DNA from: Osedax fenrisi
Taxonomy: Eukaryota; Annelida; Polychaeta; Sabellida; Siboglinidae
Length of the DNA: 64,000 nucleotides
Assembly: GCA_964019155.1 (NCBI GenBank)
Contig: OZ025239.1
Coordinates: 112,493,585 to 112,557,584 of the forward strand
Direction: 5' to 3'
A program made the translations under genes and the position numbers. This document shows positions 36,443 to 47,633 of this stretch, in pieces. The notes under the pieces are model-generated. The model was not told the DNA's origin, did not search any database, and was given only the letters and a program-made list of their open reading frames with translations. Position 1 is the first letter of the stretch. Each line of letters begins with the position of its first letter.

Positions 36443-36768
36443 ATATCGGGAAATCTTTTGATTTTAGAAAAAAATGTTTCACACATGAAATGTATGCGAA
36501 TGTGAGGTGTTTCGTAAAAATGTAATTATATTCACTTTACCATAATTAATGCATTCGTAAATGGCAATAAACGGTGATAACGTTTACGTTTTCGATATAT
36601 TTAACGAAGAAATTTTAAATTTTTCAATAAAAAAATAAATTTAAGTGCTTTGTTATAAATAAATAAATTGTTTTCACGAATTAAATCTTTGTTTACATCT
36701 ACGTTGATAACGATCCCACGGGTACAACACATATAATACCCGGGCAACGCCGGGGCGAAGCCAGCTAG
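36443..36768 (+). mobile_element. Short Helitron-type unit C (no helicase)
   Basis: It lacks the first about 230 bp of the 5' module (starts ATATCGGGAAATCTTTTG). It then follows the 5' module of A, B and D to the ACGTTGATAACGAT point and runs straight into hairpin CCCGGGCAACGCCGGGG and CCAGCTAG. It is therefore the 5' module joined directly to a functional-type 3' end, that is a short non-autonomous form. Confidence 0.8.
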
Positions 36769-38764
36769 TCTATACATATAAAAGAAAGTCTATTTAAATA
36801 TTTATTTATTTATATGCGTTCGATGTTTAAGAAAATGGCTCGACGGATTTACAAAATTTAAATTGCTACTAATTCTCTACGAAAAAAGTATTGTGGTTGT
36901 TCGGATGAATTTTTTATTTCCGCCTCTACACCTATCATAATTACGTAAAACTGTCCTTTATCGACCTATTTCCCTCTATAGGGAATTCTTTTGATTATAG
37001 AAGAAAATGTTTCACACATAAAATGTATGCGAAGGTGAGGCGTTTCGTAAAAATGTAATTATATTCATTTTACCATAATTAATGCATTCGTAAATGGCAA
37101 TAAACGGTGATACCGTTTACGTTTTCGATATATTTAACGAAGAAATTTTAAATTTTTCGATAAACAATTAAATTTAAGTGCTTTTGTTATTAATAAATAA
37201 ATTGTTTTCTATAAATAAATCTTTGTTTACATCTACGTTGATAACGATTAGTTACTATTATACCCGGGCAACGACGGGACGTAGCTCGATAAATGTTCAA
37301 GCAAATGAAATTAAATTGGATGATGAACAAAGAATAGTTTATAACAAAATCTTACAAAGTGTAAATAACGAAGATGGAAAATTGTTTTTCCTAGAACTGG
37401 AAAATTTTTTTGATTAATTTTTTGATTAATGAAAATGGCAAATAAAGAACATATTGCCGTAGCATCATCAGGAATAGCAGCAACTCTATTATTGAACTGT
37501 AGAACAGCCCATTCAATTGTTAAGATTCCAATATAGTTAAACGAATATTCCATTTGCATTATAAAGAATAATTCAAAATCAGGGAAACTATTTAGAAGCT
37601 GTAAATTTATTGTTTAGGATGAATGCAAAATGATTCACAAGCACGCATTAGAAGCCGTCGATAGAACTGTAAGAGACATAGTAAACAAAGATAAGTCGAT
37701 GGGAGGACATACATTAATACTTAGCGGAGATTTCAGACTAATCCTACCAGTAGTTAAAAGAGGTACAAAGACTGACCACATCAATTCGTGTTTGAAAACT
37801 TCAGTAATATTGAAAAATATAAGATTAATGAAATTAACTAAACACATGAGAATATTCTTATCAAACAATCAAAATACAGCCACATTAGAAAATTATCTCT
37901 TAGATATATGTAATGGAATGACGCAGAAAAATAATGGTATGGATATTATCCCGTGCGGAAATATAATGGAAAATAAAAATGAACTCATCTCGACAATTTA
38001 TGAAAATGTAAAAGAAAGTTATTTGGATGGAAATTGGCTTTGAGAAAGATGTATATTAACACACAAAAAATGACAATGTATATATAATAAATCAAAATTT
38101 ACTAAATAAATTTCCAGGAGAGATGAAAGTATATAGACAGAGTACAATAGAAAAGAAGTTGCAGATTATCACATATACTTTTTGAATTCCATTAAACTTT
38201 CCGGAATACCAGACCATAAGCTAGCACTAAAAGTAGGAGCGCCAATCATGTTACTAAGAAATTTAATCCCCCAAAATTATGTAATGGATCCAGATTGATC
38301 ATAACAAATTTACAAAATAATTTGATAGAAGCAAAAATCGGTTCAATATTAGGGAGAATAATTCATTTTTCAAAATACCACTGATACCATCAGATTATCC
38401 CTTTAATTTTAGAATACTCCACTTTCCAATAAAACTTTGTTTTTCCATGACAATAAACAAATCTCAAGGACAATCTTTAAAGTCGTGGGCTTAGATCTTG
38501 AAACCAAATGCTATGGTCAATTATATGTAGGCTGTTCAAGAGCACGCAAAGAAAACAAAATAATATATACTGGCTAAAGATTTCATATATATATATGAAA
38601 ATCTTATATGAAAAACATATATGGAAATATAAATAAAATTAGAATAATTATAATGTCATTCAAATTTGGATATATTCATGTAAATAGGTAAGGCAACATT
38701 TCAGTTATTATCATTTCCCACTACATGTATAATACCCGGGCAACGCCGGGTCGTAGCCAGCTAG
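36769..38764 (+). mobile_element. Helitron-type unit D
   Basis: Starts TCTATACATATAAAAGAAAG directly after the CTAG of unit C. It has an internal hairpin at 37263, a helicase relic, and ends with hairpin CCCGGGCAACGCCGGG (38735-38750) and CCAGCTAG at 38764. Confidence 0.88.
37290..38575 (+). pseudogene. PIF1-like helicase of Helitron, broken (unit D)
   Basis: The same order of motifs as unit A: LDDEQRIVYNKIL, then a deletion that removes Walker A (reads FLELENFFD), AVASSGIAATLLL in a shifted frame, Walker B region altered (a stop replaces the Trp before DE), LILSGDFRLILPVV, KLTKHMR, then IIPCGNIMENKNELIS to a stop at 38041. Further degraded sequence follows, with the TINKSQGQSL and VGCSRARKEN regions in broken frames. 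The SGDFR form is closer to the family consensus than the SRDF of units A and B. Confidence 0.86.
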
Positions 38765-38793
38765 TCTATTATATAAAAGAAAGTCTATTTAAT

Positions 38794-38832
<39 letters not shown>

Positions 38833-38994
38833 ATCTGGTGAGGTAACTCGAGAACCGGGTTACGTCGCGAAAATATTTTATACCCGATCTTAATAAATTT
38901 GCAACAGTATGGTCTTGGTCCGGAAAATTTTTTGAATATTTTACCGCATACCCCAGAAAAACCTGAAAAATTGACTTTTTGCCATTAAAATGAT

Positions 38995-39240
38995 TTTTTG
39001 TCATCCAAAATCTTCGGCGTCGCTTTTTTGAAATATTTTTTTTACATTTTTTCGAACTATTTTTTTGAATTTTTTTTGATTTTTTTTTTAAATTTTTGGA
39101 TATTTTGGAAATTTTTTGAAATATTTTTGAAATATTTTTGACATTTTTTGAAATATTTTTGAAATTTTTTGAAATATTTTTAAAGATTTTTTTGAAATTT
39201 TTTAAAAATATATTTTGTAATATTATTTATATTTTTTGTA
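38995..39240. repeat. T-rich low-complexity tract with GAAATATTTTT words
   Basis: Dominated by GAAATATTTTT, TTTTTGAAAT and T-runs, with an irregular period of 10-13 bp. Non-coding. Confidence 0.75.
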
Positions 39241-39444
39241 TTTTAAAAAATATTATTTGAAATATTTTTTTATATTTTTCAACTATTCGTTGAAATATTA
39301 TTATTTTAAGATATAATTAAAATATTATAATTATATAATAAATATATAAATATTATAAGATATAATAATATACTTTTTTAAATATTTGTAGAACATTTAT
39401 AAAAAATATATTTTGTAATATTTAGAAATATGTGTTGTATACTA

Positions 39445-41531
39445 GGAATACAGAATCAGGAATAGCTATAATTAATAAATAATAGATAGGCAAACAATCA
39501 AAAATCGATCAACGCAGGGTGCGGTTTGGGTTTTCGATATTTATTAAGTACTATTTTGTAATATTGGAAATATGTGTTGTATTTTTTTAAATATTATTTG
39601 AAATATTTTTGAAATATTTTTCCACTCATTTTTGAGATATTAATATTTGTATAAATTTGTTTGAATTTTAGCAACAATTTATGTTATTGTATATGAAAAG
39701 CAGAATCATGAATAGCCATAAATAATAAATAATAGATAGGTAAGCTATCAAACAACGAGTAAAGCAAAGTTGGGTACGGCAAGAAATTCCAAATCAGGAA
39801 TAGTTATAATTAATAAATGATAAATAGGCAAATAATAAAAAACCGAGCAACGCCGATTTGGAACTGTTTAGGTTTAGGTTTTCAACATATTTTGGAATAT
39901 TTGAAATATCTGTTGTTTTTTGAAATATTTTTTATCTAATTTTTTAAATATTAAAAAAAATATGTTTCTACATATGTTTAATTTTATTTAATTGTATATA
40001 CTAGAAATGTAGGATCAGGAATAGCTCTAATTAATAAATAATAAATAGGCAAACAATCAAAAACCGATAAATGTCGAGTCGAGTACTGTTTGGATTTGGG
40101 TTTAGGTTTGAGTTTTCGACATTTTTTTAAAACATATTTTGTAATATTTTAAATATTTTTTGTATTTGTTAGCAATTATATATTTTAGAATAATCAGGAA
40201 TAGCTATAATTAATAAAAATAAATAGTCAAACAATCAAAAACCTAGCAACGCCGGGTAGGGTATGACTACTAATATGTTGAAATATTTTTTATATTTAAA
40301 AAATATTTTTAGACACTTTTTAAAAATATATTTTATAATATTTTAAATTATTTTTGTATTTTTACAAAATATTTTACGAATAAATCTTAAAAAGAACAAC
40401 GCTAGATCTACATCGGATACAGTTAGATTTATTAAATATTAGTTAGAAGACAACAATTAAAGATTAGCTATGCATAATTAGGAATAACTATAATTAATAA
40501 TTGATAGGCAAATAATAAAAAAACGAGCAACGTCGGGTTGGGTTCGGCAAACAATTCTAAATCAGGAATAGTTATAATTAATAAAGTATAGATAGGCATA
40601 TAATTAAAAACCGATCAACGCCGTTTTGGGACGGTTTGGGTTTGGGTTTTCAACATATTTTGTAATATTTGAAATATTTGTTGTATTTTTTAAAATAGTT
40701 TTTGAAATATTTGTTCACTAATTTTTTAAATATTATAAACAATATTTTTCTATATTTGTTTGTATTTTAAGTAAACTTTATTTAATTGTATATACTAGAA
40801 ATATAGAATCAGAAATTGCCCTAATTAATAAATAATAAATAATAGATAGGCAAACAAACAAAAACCAAGAAATGCCGGGTCGGGTATGGTTTGTTTTTAA
40901 AACATATTTTGTAATATTTTATATATTTTTTTGCAATTTTTAGCAATTATATATTTTAGAATAATCAGGAATAGCTATAATTAATAAAAAATAAATAGGC
41001 ATTCAAAATCAGGTATGGCTTCTAATATGTTGAAATATTTTTTATATTTCTTAAAATATTTTTAGACACTTTTAAAAAATATATTTTGTAATATTTTAAA
41101 TTATTATTTGTAATCTTACCAAATATTTTACAAATAATCTTAAAAACGAACAACGCTGGGTCTACATCGGATACAGTTAGAATTAGTAAATATTAGTTAG
41201 AAGAAAAAAATTAAATATTAGCTAAGTATAATCAGGAATAGCTACAATTAATAGGCAAATAATCAAAAACCTAGCAACGCAGGGTAGTGTACGGTTTGTG
41301 TTTGGTTTAGGTTTGGGTTTTAGAAATTTTTTTAAAACATATTTTGTAATATTTGAAATATTTGTTGTATTTTTTAACATATTATTTGAAAATGTTTTCT
41401 ACTTTGTTTTGTATGTCAGCTAACATTTATTTTATTAAATATATCAATTAAGAATCAGGAATAGCTATAATTAATATATAATATATAGGAAAATAATCAA
41501 AACCGAGCAACGCCGGGTCGGGTACGGCTAG
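39445..41531 (+). repeat. Ladder of degenerate Helitron 3'-end motifs
   Basis: GGAATAGCTATAATTAAT-type boxes occur near 39459, 39695, 39790, 40010, 40190, 40470, 40558, 40805, 40965, 41230 and 41450. Most are followed within 50-60 bp by CGAGCAACGCCGGGT-type boxes (39505, 39840, 40066, 40237, 40520, 40610, 40868, 41270, 41503). A longer block around TATTTTAGAATAATCAGG (40181 and 40952) is tandemly duplicated with a 771-bp offset. Only the last motif has the complete CTAG end. Confidence 0.85.
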
Positions 41532-41549
41532 TATATATATATAAATAAC

Positions 41550-41851
41550 TGCCTGTGTGGCTCAGTGGCTAAGGCGTCAGACACACAAGCAGTAGGACAC
41601 GGGTTCGACCCTCGTCCGGACCATTAATTAATTTTATAAAATGGGTCTTAAAATATTATTTAGAAGTGGTCTTATATAATTGTGTATAAATAAATGATCG
41701 GCTCTCGTTAAAACCATGGATGCCTAAACATGAGAGCGGCTTCGAAGGGACATTAGAGCCATATATGGTTATAAGTGAAAACTTCATCTAAGTTCCTGGA
41801 TGGGATGAAAGGACTCCACCAAATAAAAATAACAATAACAATAACAATAAA

Positions 41852-41858
<7 letters not shown>
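41550..41858 (+). mobile_element. tRNA-derived SINE, copy 1
   Basis: The head resembles a tRNA with RNA polymerase III internal promoters: A box TGGCTCAGTGGC (about 41558) and B box GGTTCGACCC (about 41602), followed by CCGGACCA. The T-arm ACGGG-TTCGACC-CTCGT pairs, but the acceptor stem does not, so it is a SINE head and not a functional tRNA. A tRNA-unrelated body follows (CGGCTCTCGTTAAAACCATG ... CTTCGAAGGGACATTAGAGC ... CCTGGATGGGATGAAAGGAC) and an AATAACAATAAC tail. It was inserted 18 bp after the Helitron E end. Copies 2 and 3 lie at 49554 and 56101. Confidence 0.93.

Positions 41859-41890
<32 letters not shown>
41859..41890. repeat. (TA)n microsatellite after SINE tail
   Basis: A TA run directly attached to the A-rich SINE tail. 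Confidence 0.95.
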
Positions 41891-41893
<3 letters not shown>

Positions 41894-41896
41894 GTG

Positions 41897-42065
41897 TGTG
41901 TATAGGTGTGCGCATGACTAACTTCCATTGGTGTTGACCCTTAAGTAGAGGTTGCTGACTGTTCCCTATAACAGCTATACTGATGGCGGCGTCTTCATCT
42001 AGAGCTGACGGGTTCTCTTTTTGAACCTGTTCAATGTAATAACGTGACTCATGAGAAAGTGTCAC
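41897..42065 (-). other. Short coding-like stretch of unknown identity
   Basis: Open for about 56 codons from just after an in-frame TGA to the TA tract. The amino-acid mix is not low-complexity: it contains SRYYIEQVQKENPSALDEDA and IAVIGNSQQPLL. The only possible start is GTG. It could be a fragment of an exon or of an old mobile-element protein; no family is recognised. It lies beside SINE copy 1. Confidence 0.2.
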
Positions 42066-42071
42066 TCAACT

Positions 42072-42215
42072 AGATAGTGTTAATCGACTCGACGAGTCTC
42101 AATATTATTATAAAGTGTCAGTTATGATGTAGAGTGTCATTAATATAAAAAGTGGCATCGGTATTGACGAGTGTCATTAGTATTGAAAAGTGTCAGTCGT
42201 ATCGTAAATTGGTAG
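42072..42215. repeat. Degenerate AGTGTCATT-type repeats
   Basis: AGTGTTAAT, AGTGTCAGT, AGTGTCATT, AGTGGCATC, AGTGTCATT, AGTGTCAGT occur every 20-30 bp, suggesting an old minisatellite with a variable spacer. Confidence 0.5.
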
Positions 42216-44340
42216 TCGTGATGTCATCTTTATAAGTTACACTTATTATCATTCGAATTAAGATGAATTAATCTTAAGAATTGTTTACGTTATGAAAATA
42301 TGCAGTTTTCATTACGATGTTATGTGTTTGACAATATATTGTATATATATGTATATATAGGTAATATTGTATATTATATTGTATATTATATCTATAGGTG
42401 ATATTTATTATAATAAATTAACAACAAAATTGAAAATAATTGTTGTATTATAATCTTATTTTATTATTATTATGAACATTATAACCAATCACACCTTAGC
42501 TTATATTAACACCCATCCTCAGCTTTACAGTAACGATTATAATTACATACGATAACATAATGTATTGAGAATGTATGTAGGATGTATGTAGAATTTATGT
42601 AGTTATTAAATATACGAAATAATATCACACACATTTTTGTATAGATATATATTGATACTAATGATATATTATATTTATTAATAAAATATATTCAGAAATT
42701 AAAAAATGTCATTCATTATTTAATTATGGAATGTTTGAAAATTAATCATGATTTTATTAATTTAATTAAGAATAAATCATATGCAATCAATCAATTAATC
42801 ATAATGCTGTGATACAAATCATATTAAATTTATTATATGCATACTAAATATATCAACGTTAATATACTAACAAATATTAATACATAGTATAATACTTAAT
42901 CAATATATTAACAAATTGTGATATAATTTTTTAAGTATATTCACTATATAGTATATAATATATAGTATACTAAAAATAATATTATATATTATATTTTATT
43001 ATTGATCTGTAATACAGATTCTGTATCATGTATAACACGTAAAATATAATGTTATGTTTAGTATTATTTAATAACATTTCTAAGAATACTAATTTTATAT
43101 ATTACAGAAATATTTCCGTATATATTACATAAATATGTCGGTAATATATATATTACGAACATATTTTTATAAAATAAAAATTATTAAAAATATTTATTTA
43201 TCGTATACTTATTTAATTTTAATTTAAATTTCATAGTTTTAATTAATAATTTATTATTTATTTATACTTATCTAAGTGTGAATAGTATTGAATAATATAT
43301 TATTTATTAAAATAGTATACTAATAATAAGGTATTACATCAATAAAAGTAATGATATAAGCACAGAATACAATATATATATATATATATATATACATATA
43401 TACAATTATTTTCTATATACCTTCAAATAATTCTTAGGAAACCGTCTTGCTTTTTCCACGCTCTCTTTTGTGGACTTCGGTTTACTATTTATAAATATAT
43501 CGTTAAGTCTTATATATATATATATTTATAGATATATTTCCTTATAAGCATATATAATATTAATAAATTGTACTCGTATACAGTGTATACTAATGATTAA
43601 TAAGTTGATATTTTAGTGACCTCGAAATCATAACTAAATAGTGATCTCGTGATATACTGTATTGCAGAGGATGCTAGTGCTGTAGGCATTGTTACGTCTA
43701 AACACGACGTCGTTATAATACTACAAATGCACAACACACGGATGATATTAACGATAATTGAAATGTACAAACGAAGTTAGAAAGTTAAGCATGTGTTTCT
43801 ACATTTTTAATATATAGTAAATATTGAATATATTTACTAATTCGTATGGGATGTCTTAAAAGGTGAGATTTCGCATTTTGAAAAAAGACATATATTTGTA
43901 GACATTTAAGTATATCCATTGGAAATGTATTTCATTCGTAGTAGGAGGGATCAATCTCTCGGCAATGGGATTGTGAGATATATAAAGTTATATAACTAAT
44001 GCCCGATATATTGACATTGGCAATACTGTGAAGATCAATCAGGTCATCTATTCGATGACACCCATTAGATTTCAAACATTACTATGGTTGTGCTACAGTA
44101 TTAACATATACTACCATGTCTATATACTATATATATACTACAGATATACTATAGATATACTATAGATATAATATATATATTCTATAAATACTATAGTATT
44201 ACCAGAAAAAAGATCGCTTCATTATAAAATATGCAATAAAGAAGCTTTTCGATTTGAGTACACTCTCACAAACGATCTATTATAATACTCTATATAGTTT
44301 ACTCTAAGAGAGTATTACGATAGATAGGTATACCGTTGCG
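42216..44340. other. Long AT-rich non-coding spacer
   Basis: Mostly A/T with short TA runs (about 43372-43394, 43511-43523). The stretch 43840-44095 is less repetitive and contains no open frame that I can support. No RNA gene was recognised. Confidence 0.6.
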
Positions 44341-44450
44341 CAGGTGTGTATTGTTACTTAATAACGATAGGTAGGCTTACGTAAGCGGCTGCTACGGATC
44401 CACGTGGTTATAATTGCGGTCGCGATAATCCAATAACAACAATAACAACA

Positions 44451-44483
44451 ATGGCGGCGGCGGCTGCGGCTTATATTACGTAA
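44451..44483 (+). other. Possible start codon with poly-Ala head, unconfirmed
   Basis: In a CpG-rich patch, CAACAATAACAACA leads to ATGGCGGCGGCGG, a good eukaryotic start context. The frame reads Met plus six Ala, then YIT and a stop at 44481. A possible splice donor (TAC|GTAACC) precedes the stop, so a short first exon is conceivable. It may equally be a GGC/GCN microsatellite. No downstream exon was found. Confidence 0.15.
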
Positions 44484-44540
44484 CCGGATGTAGAATAATA
44501 ACAATAAATAGTATCTGGGATTATAGCTATTATAATGAGA

Positions 44541-44577
<37 letters not shown>

Positions 44578-45354
44578 TATATTTCAATATAATATATATA
44601 TATATATATATATCTATATTAATTGGTTAAAGAAATATTAAATATAAAATATTATTTACTATAGAATGACAACTTATATAACTATATTTGTATATTAACA
44701 GAAAATTGTTCAATTCTTCTAATAAATACTATTATTATTATTTTAATTATTATTATTAGTATTACTATTATATATATATATGTTTAATACAGTTTTATAT
44801 TTGCGAAATTATGTCCTAAATTATTAAATTATATAAATAATTAATTGTAGTAATTTATTACACGATAATTGTAGTTATAATTATATAATATAAATATCAT
44901 ATTTATAATGAGAATTAAATAGTAATATATAGTAATATAATATAAATATAATATTAAGAGTATATTAATTAAAATCCCGCAACATAAAATATTGAATTAA
45001 TTTACTATTCAATTAAAAATAATATGCGAAGAAATGAAAACATACGTATGACGCCGTTTAAATTAAAATTAAATTTAAATATAATTACTCGTACATCAGA
45101 ATAAGTTCTCCACTCCATGTATACGCGTGTATTTAATAAGAACAATACAGTGTATCACGTTATGCATACACCGAAGTACGTGTTTACTTCCGCTTATAAT
45201 TGTAGATAGTAAGTACATATAAGTATGTTAATTATTCGGGCGACAGTATAGAAAAGATATTGAACTTTATCTGAAGCCCTTTAGAGGAAATAACAATATA
45301 ATTAATTGATATACTTCATACGAAAAAAATTTACAACTTTCTTCTAATAAATAT

Positions 45355-45388
<34 letters not shown>

Positions 45389-46333
45389 CAATATACTCAT
45401 ATTATGTTGTATATAATTCAATTATTTAATTCAATTCAATTATAAATATCTTTATCCGTGTATAATGAAAATAGTTATATATTTAATAAAACTTCTTTAA
45501 ATATTATTCTATTTGCCTTACCGATATTACTAATCTTAAATTATACATATTTATTATTTGTTTAAGATTAAATATTTATGACCAATATATATATATATAT
45601 GTATTCACATTATATAATTCCATGATAGATTCTAATTCTATACTTCCATATTACATTATATCGATATGACACACAGTGTTCGTATGCGTATTAGTATAAT
45701 AGATTATCGTAGTATTATACCGGTATTATCGCTCAATCAAATATCTATTAAACTATTACATAACAATATCGATCTATAATTATAATAAATCACGCGCGCG
45801 CTACACCACCGTAACAAAGGGAAAAATGGGAACAATGCCCTATCGAGACACCAAGGGTATCTATAAGGATTCGATCGGTGCACTTGAAAAACGCGCGCAC
45901 ACACACACATACACACACACACATAGGAACACTGTATACGTATGCGTGTGAGCGCGTACGGGTGCATATGAAGTAGTGACACCTACGAAAACATAAATAT
46001 ACATGTATATTTCTCGTAGCAAGTATACGCACGAGTAGCGTTTCACATATATGTAAGTATATATACTGAACATTCCATGAACATAGCTTAATGATAAACG
46101 TGAAAAATGTGTTCGTATAGGTGTCACGCTTAGCGTATAGTTATACTTAGGAAACTATATACATATAGTTACTATGAATAATGTCGAGTGCGTGAAAACG
46201 TCGTACACTGGAGGTCGTTAGTGTATATTCGACCATGGGTGCCCGTATATGTGTAAATATAAGTAACGTCGTATACGATATTGTAATACCTCTACGCGAT
46301 GCATTTTACCGTATATTATTACACGGTATTCTA

Positions 46334-46381
<48 letters not shown>

Positions 46382-46440
46382 TATAATATATACACACTAT
46401 AGTGTATAAAGTGTACAATGTACAACGGTATACATTACAG
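44484..46440. other. AT-rich spacer with microsatellites
   Basis: (TA)n at about 44547-44573 and 44590-44612, (TTA)n at about 45356-45387, a short (CA)n at about 45896-45922 and (TA)n at 46338-46375. Overlapping minus-strand open frames near 45740-46127 are Cys/Val runs produced by the CA tract and are not supported as genes. Confidence 0.65.
46338..46375. repeat. (TA)n microsatellite
   Basis: About 19 TA units, just upstream of the GC-rich island. Confidence 0.95.
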
Positions 46441-46715
46441 TTGACCCAGTAATGCGATGCACGCGTTCCCTATAGGGACCACCGCATCGCGGGGGCGTAG
46501 AGGGGCGTGTCGATAATGTAGGCGTGGTTTCGAAGTAAGAGGAGTCGAAATCTAACCGCCCACGTCGCGCGTTCCTAATATCAATATTAAAGCGCGTCGT
46601 CGTAGAGCGAAACCCCGGCTAACTCGAAGCACGTACACTTCCCGTCACTACGTGGCGCTGCTATCTGTGCTCGTGTTAACGGTGTTCGACGCTAGGGGGC
46701 TATCGGTTAGTGCAC
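46441..46715. promoter_or_regulatory. GC-rich, CpG-dense island; candidate promoter
   Basis: It contrasts sharply with the AT-rich surroundings. It contains many CpGs, several GC-box or KLF/EGR-like words (GGGGCGTG, GGCGTGG, CCGCCCACG, GGGGGCG) and a hairpin GCGATGC ... GCATCGC whose loop holds CCCTATAGGG. No start codon with a long frame is visible on either strand. On the minus strand nothing downstream is recognised; on the plus strand the next candidate exon lies on the opposite strand. The promoter role is inference. Confidence 0.3.
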
Positions 46716-46806
46716 TTAACAACGCATTGATTGTATAGCTCAATTTATGTATAAGTGCATATTAATATAACTATAAATCTGCACGCACACGTACACACAA
46801 TTACAT

Positions 46807-46840
<34 letters not shown>

Positions 46841-47275
46841 TATTATTATTATTATTATGTAGTTTATTGACTACAAGAACATATCATAGATTATGGACGT
46901 CGTCAGATAATACAAAATAAAAATAATAGAAACGAAGTAACGAATACGAAATAAATACGTTTTCAATTGCACGGCTAATTATCGTTTGAATAATGAACGC
47001 GACTTATAGATTTTCTACGTGAATTTATACGTAGACATATGTTGATATACATTGATATACATTGATATATTTATATATATATAGATATTATGTATTGTTA
47101 TTAATTCGTAAAAATTAATTTTATTATTTTCAACTGATTTATATATTTTTTTTTTATTTTGTTATTTTTATATTTTGTACACAATAAAGAACGTTTAACG
47201 TTAATTGTGTGTCTAAATAAACATTATGTCATTCATTAATTCATTCATACACACACATATAACAGCGTGGTTAAC
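46716..47275. other. AT-rich spacer with CA, TA and TTA tracts
   Basis: (CA)n about 46785-46818, (TA)n about 46819-46840, (TTA)n about 46840-46857. The stretch 46858-47275 is unique and T-rich. No gene seen. Confidence 0.65.
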
Positions 47276-47395
47276 CTGTAATAATGATTGTAGACGGTCT
47301 CGCTGAGGTGATCGTACTCCTTATTGTACATCAGCCTGACATCGGAGGTGTGAAGGGAGTCCAGCTCCGTGGTGTGTACCCTCTTGCCTATGTTC
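47276..47395 (-). CDS. Candidate protein-coding exon, unknown gene
   Basis: On the minus strand a 120-nt segment lies between a possible acceptor (CCCACAGCCCAG|GAAC) and a possible donor (TACAG|GTTAAC). The frame reads NIGKRVHTTELDSLHTSDV then RLMYNKEYDHLSETVYNHYY. Third codon positions are mostly G or C (AAG, CTG, GAC, TCC, CAC, GTC, TAC), unlike the AT-rich surroundings, which argues for selection on protein. Length is a multiple of 3 with phase 2 at both ends. The open frame extends from 47472 to 47246 if unspliced. An alternative acceptor (CCCACAG|CCC) would give phase 0 at the start. I do not recognise the family. It may be an internal exon of a minus-strand gene that extends beyond this region. 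Confidence 0.45.
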
Positions 47396-47633
47396 CTGGG
47401 CTGTGGGCGATTGTGGTACGGTATTAATCGGTTGCATAGACGAAGTATAAGGAGGAGCAGTGAAAGCCATCAGCGTTATCTATTCGATACCTGCTGACAT
47501 CGTGACGTCCTGACATTCTGACGTCCTGACATCCTGACACGTCAAGCGGTGTCAATATCATCATATTCGTACGGATAGAAATAAAAAATATAAAATAGGG
47601 GTAGAAAATAAAAACAAAGTATATAATTATTAG
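47396..47633. other. Flank of the candidate exon; short GACATCCTGACGT repeats
   Basis: Near 47488-47545, CTGACATCGTGACGTCCTGA-type words repeat four times (units CTGACATC, CTGACATT, CTGACGTC). Otherwise unique. The minus-strand frame over 47424-47681 has no recognised content. Confidence 0.5.

Larger units (their letters stand above)
38765..41531 (+). mobile_element. Helitron-type unit E with repeated 3'-end motifs
   Basis: Starts TCTATTATATAAAAGAAAGT right after unit D and soon runs into (TA)n/(TG)n (38793-38831). After about 2.7 kb of very A/T-rich sequence it ends ACCGAGCAACGCCGGGTCGG-GTACGGCTAG (41531). No coding sequence was recognised. The interior carries about eleven degenerate copies of the terminal segment (AATCAGGAATAGCTATAATT ... 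GCAACGCCGGGT). The 3' end differs from units A-D (loop CCGAGCAACGCCGGGTCGG), so E may be a different subfamily or a composite. Confidence 0.75.

Noticed and set aside
32165..38575. Host PIF1 helicase gene
   Set aside because: Copies sit inside Helitron termini, lack the N-terminal part, and have mutated Walker A residues, stops and frameshifts.
32139..38750. Rho-independent-type terminators at the CCCGGG hairpins
   Set aside because: The context is eukaryotic and the hairpins sit at Helitron 3' ends before CTAG, which explains them better.
45737..46127. Overlapping minus-strand frames of 80-88 codons
   Set aside because: Cys/Val-rich runs created by a CA microsatellite; no domain.
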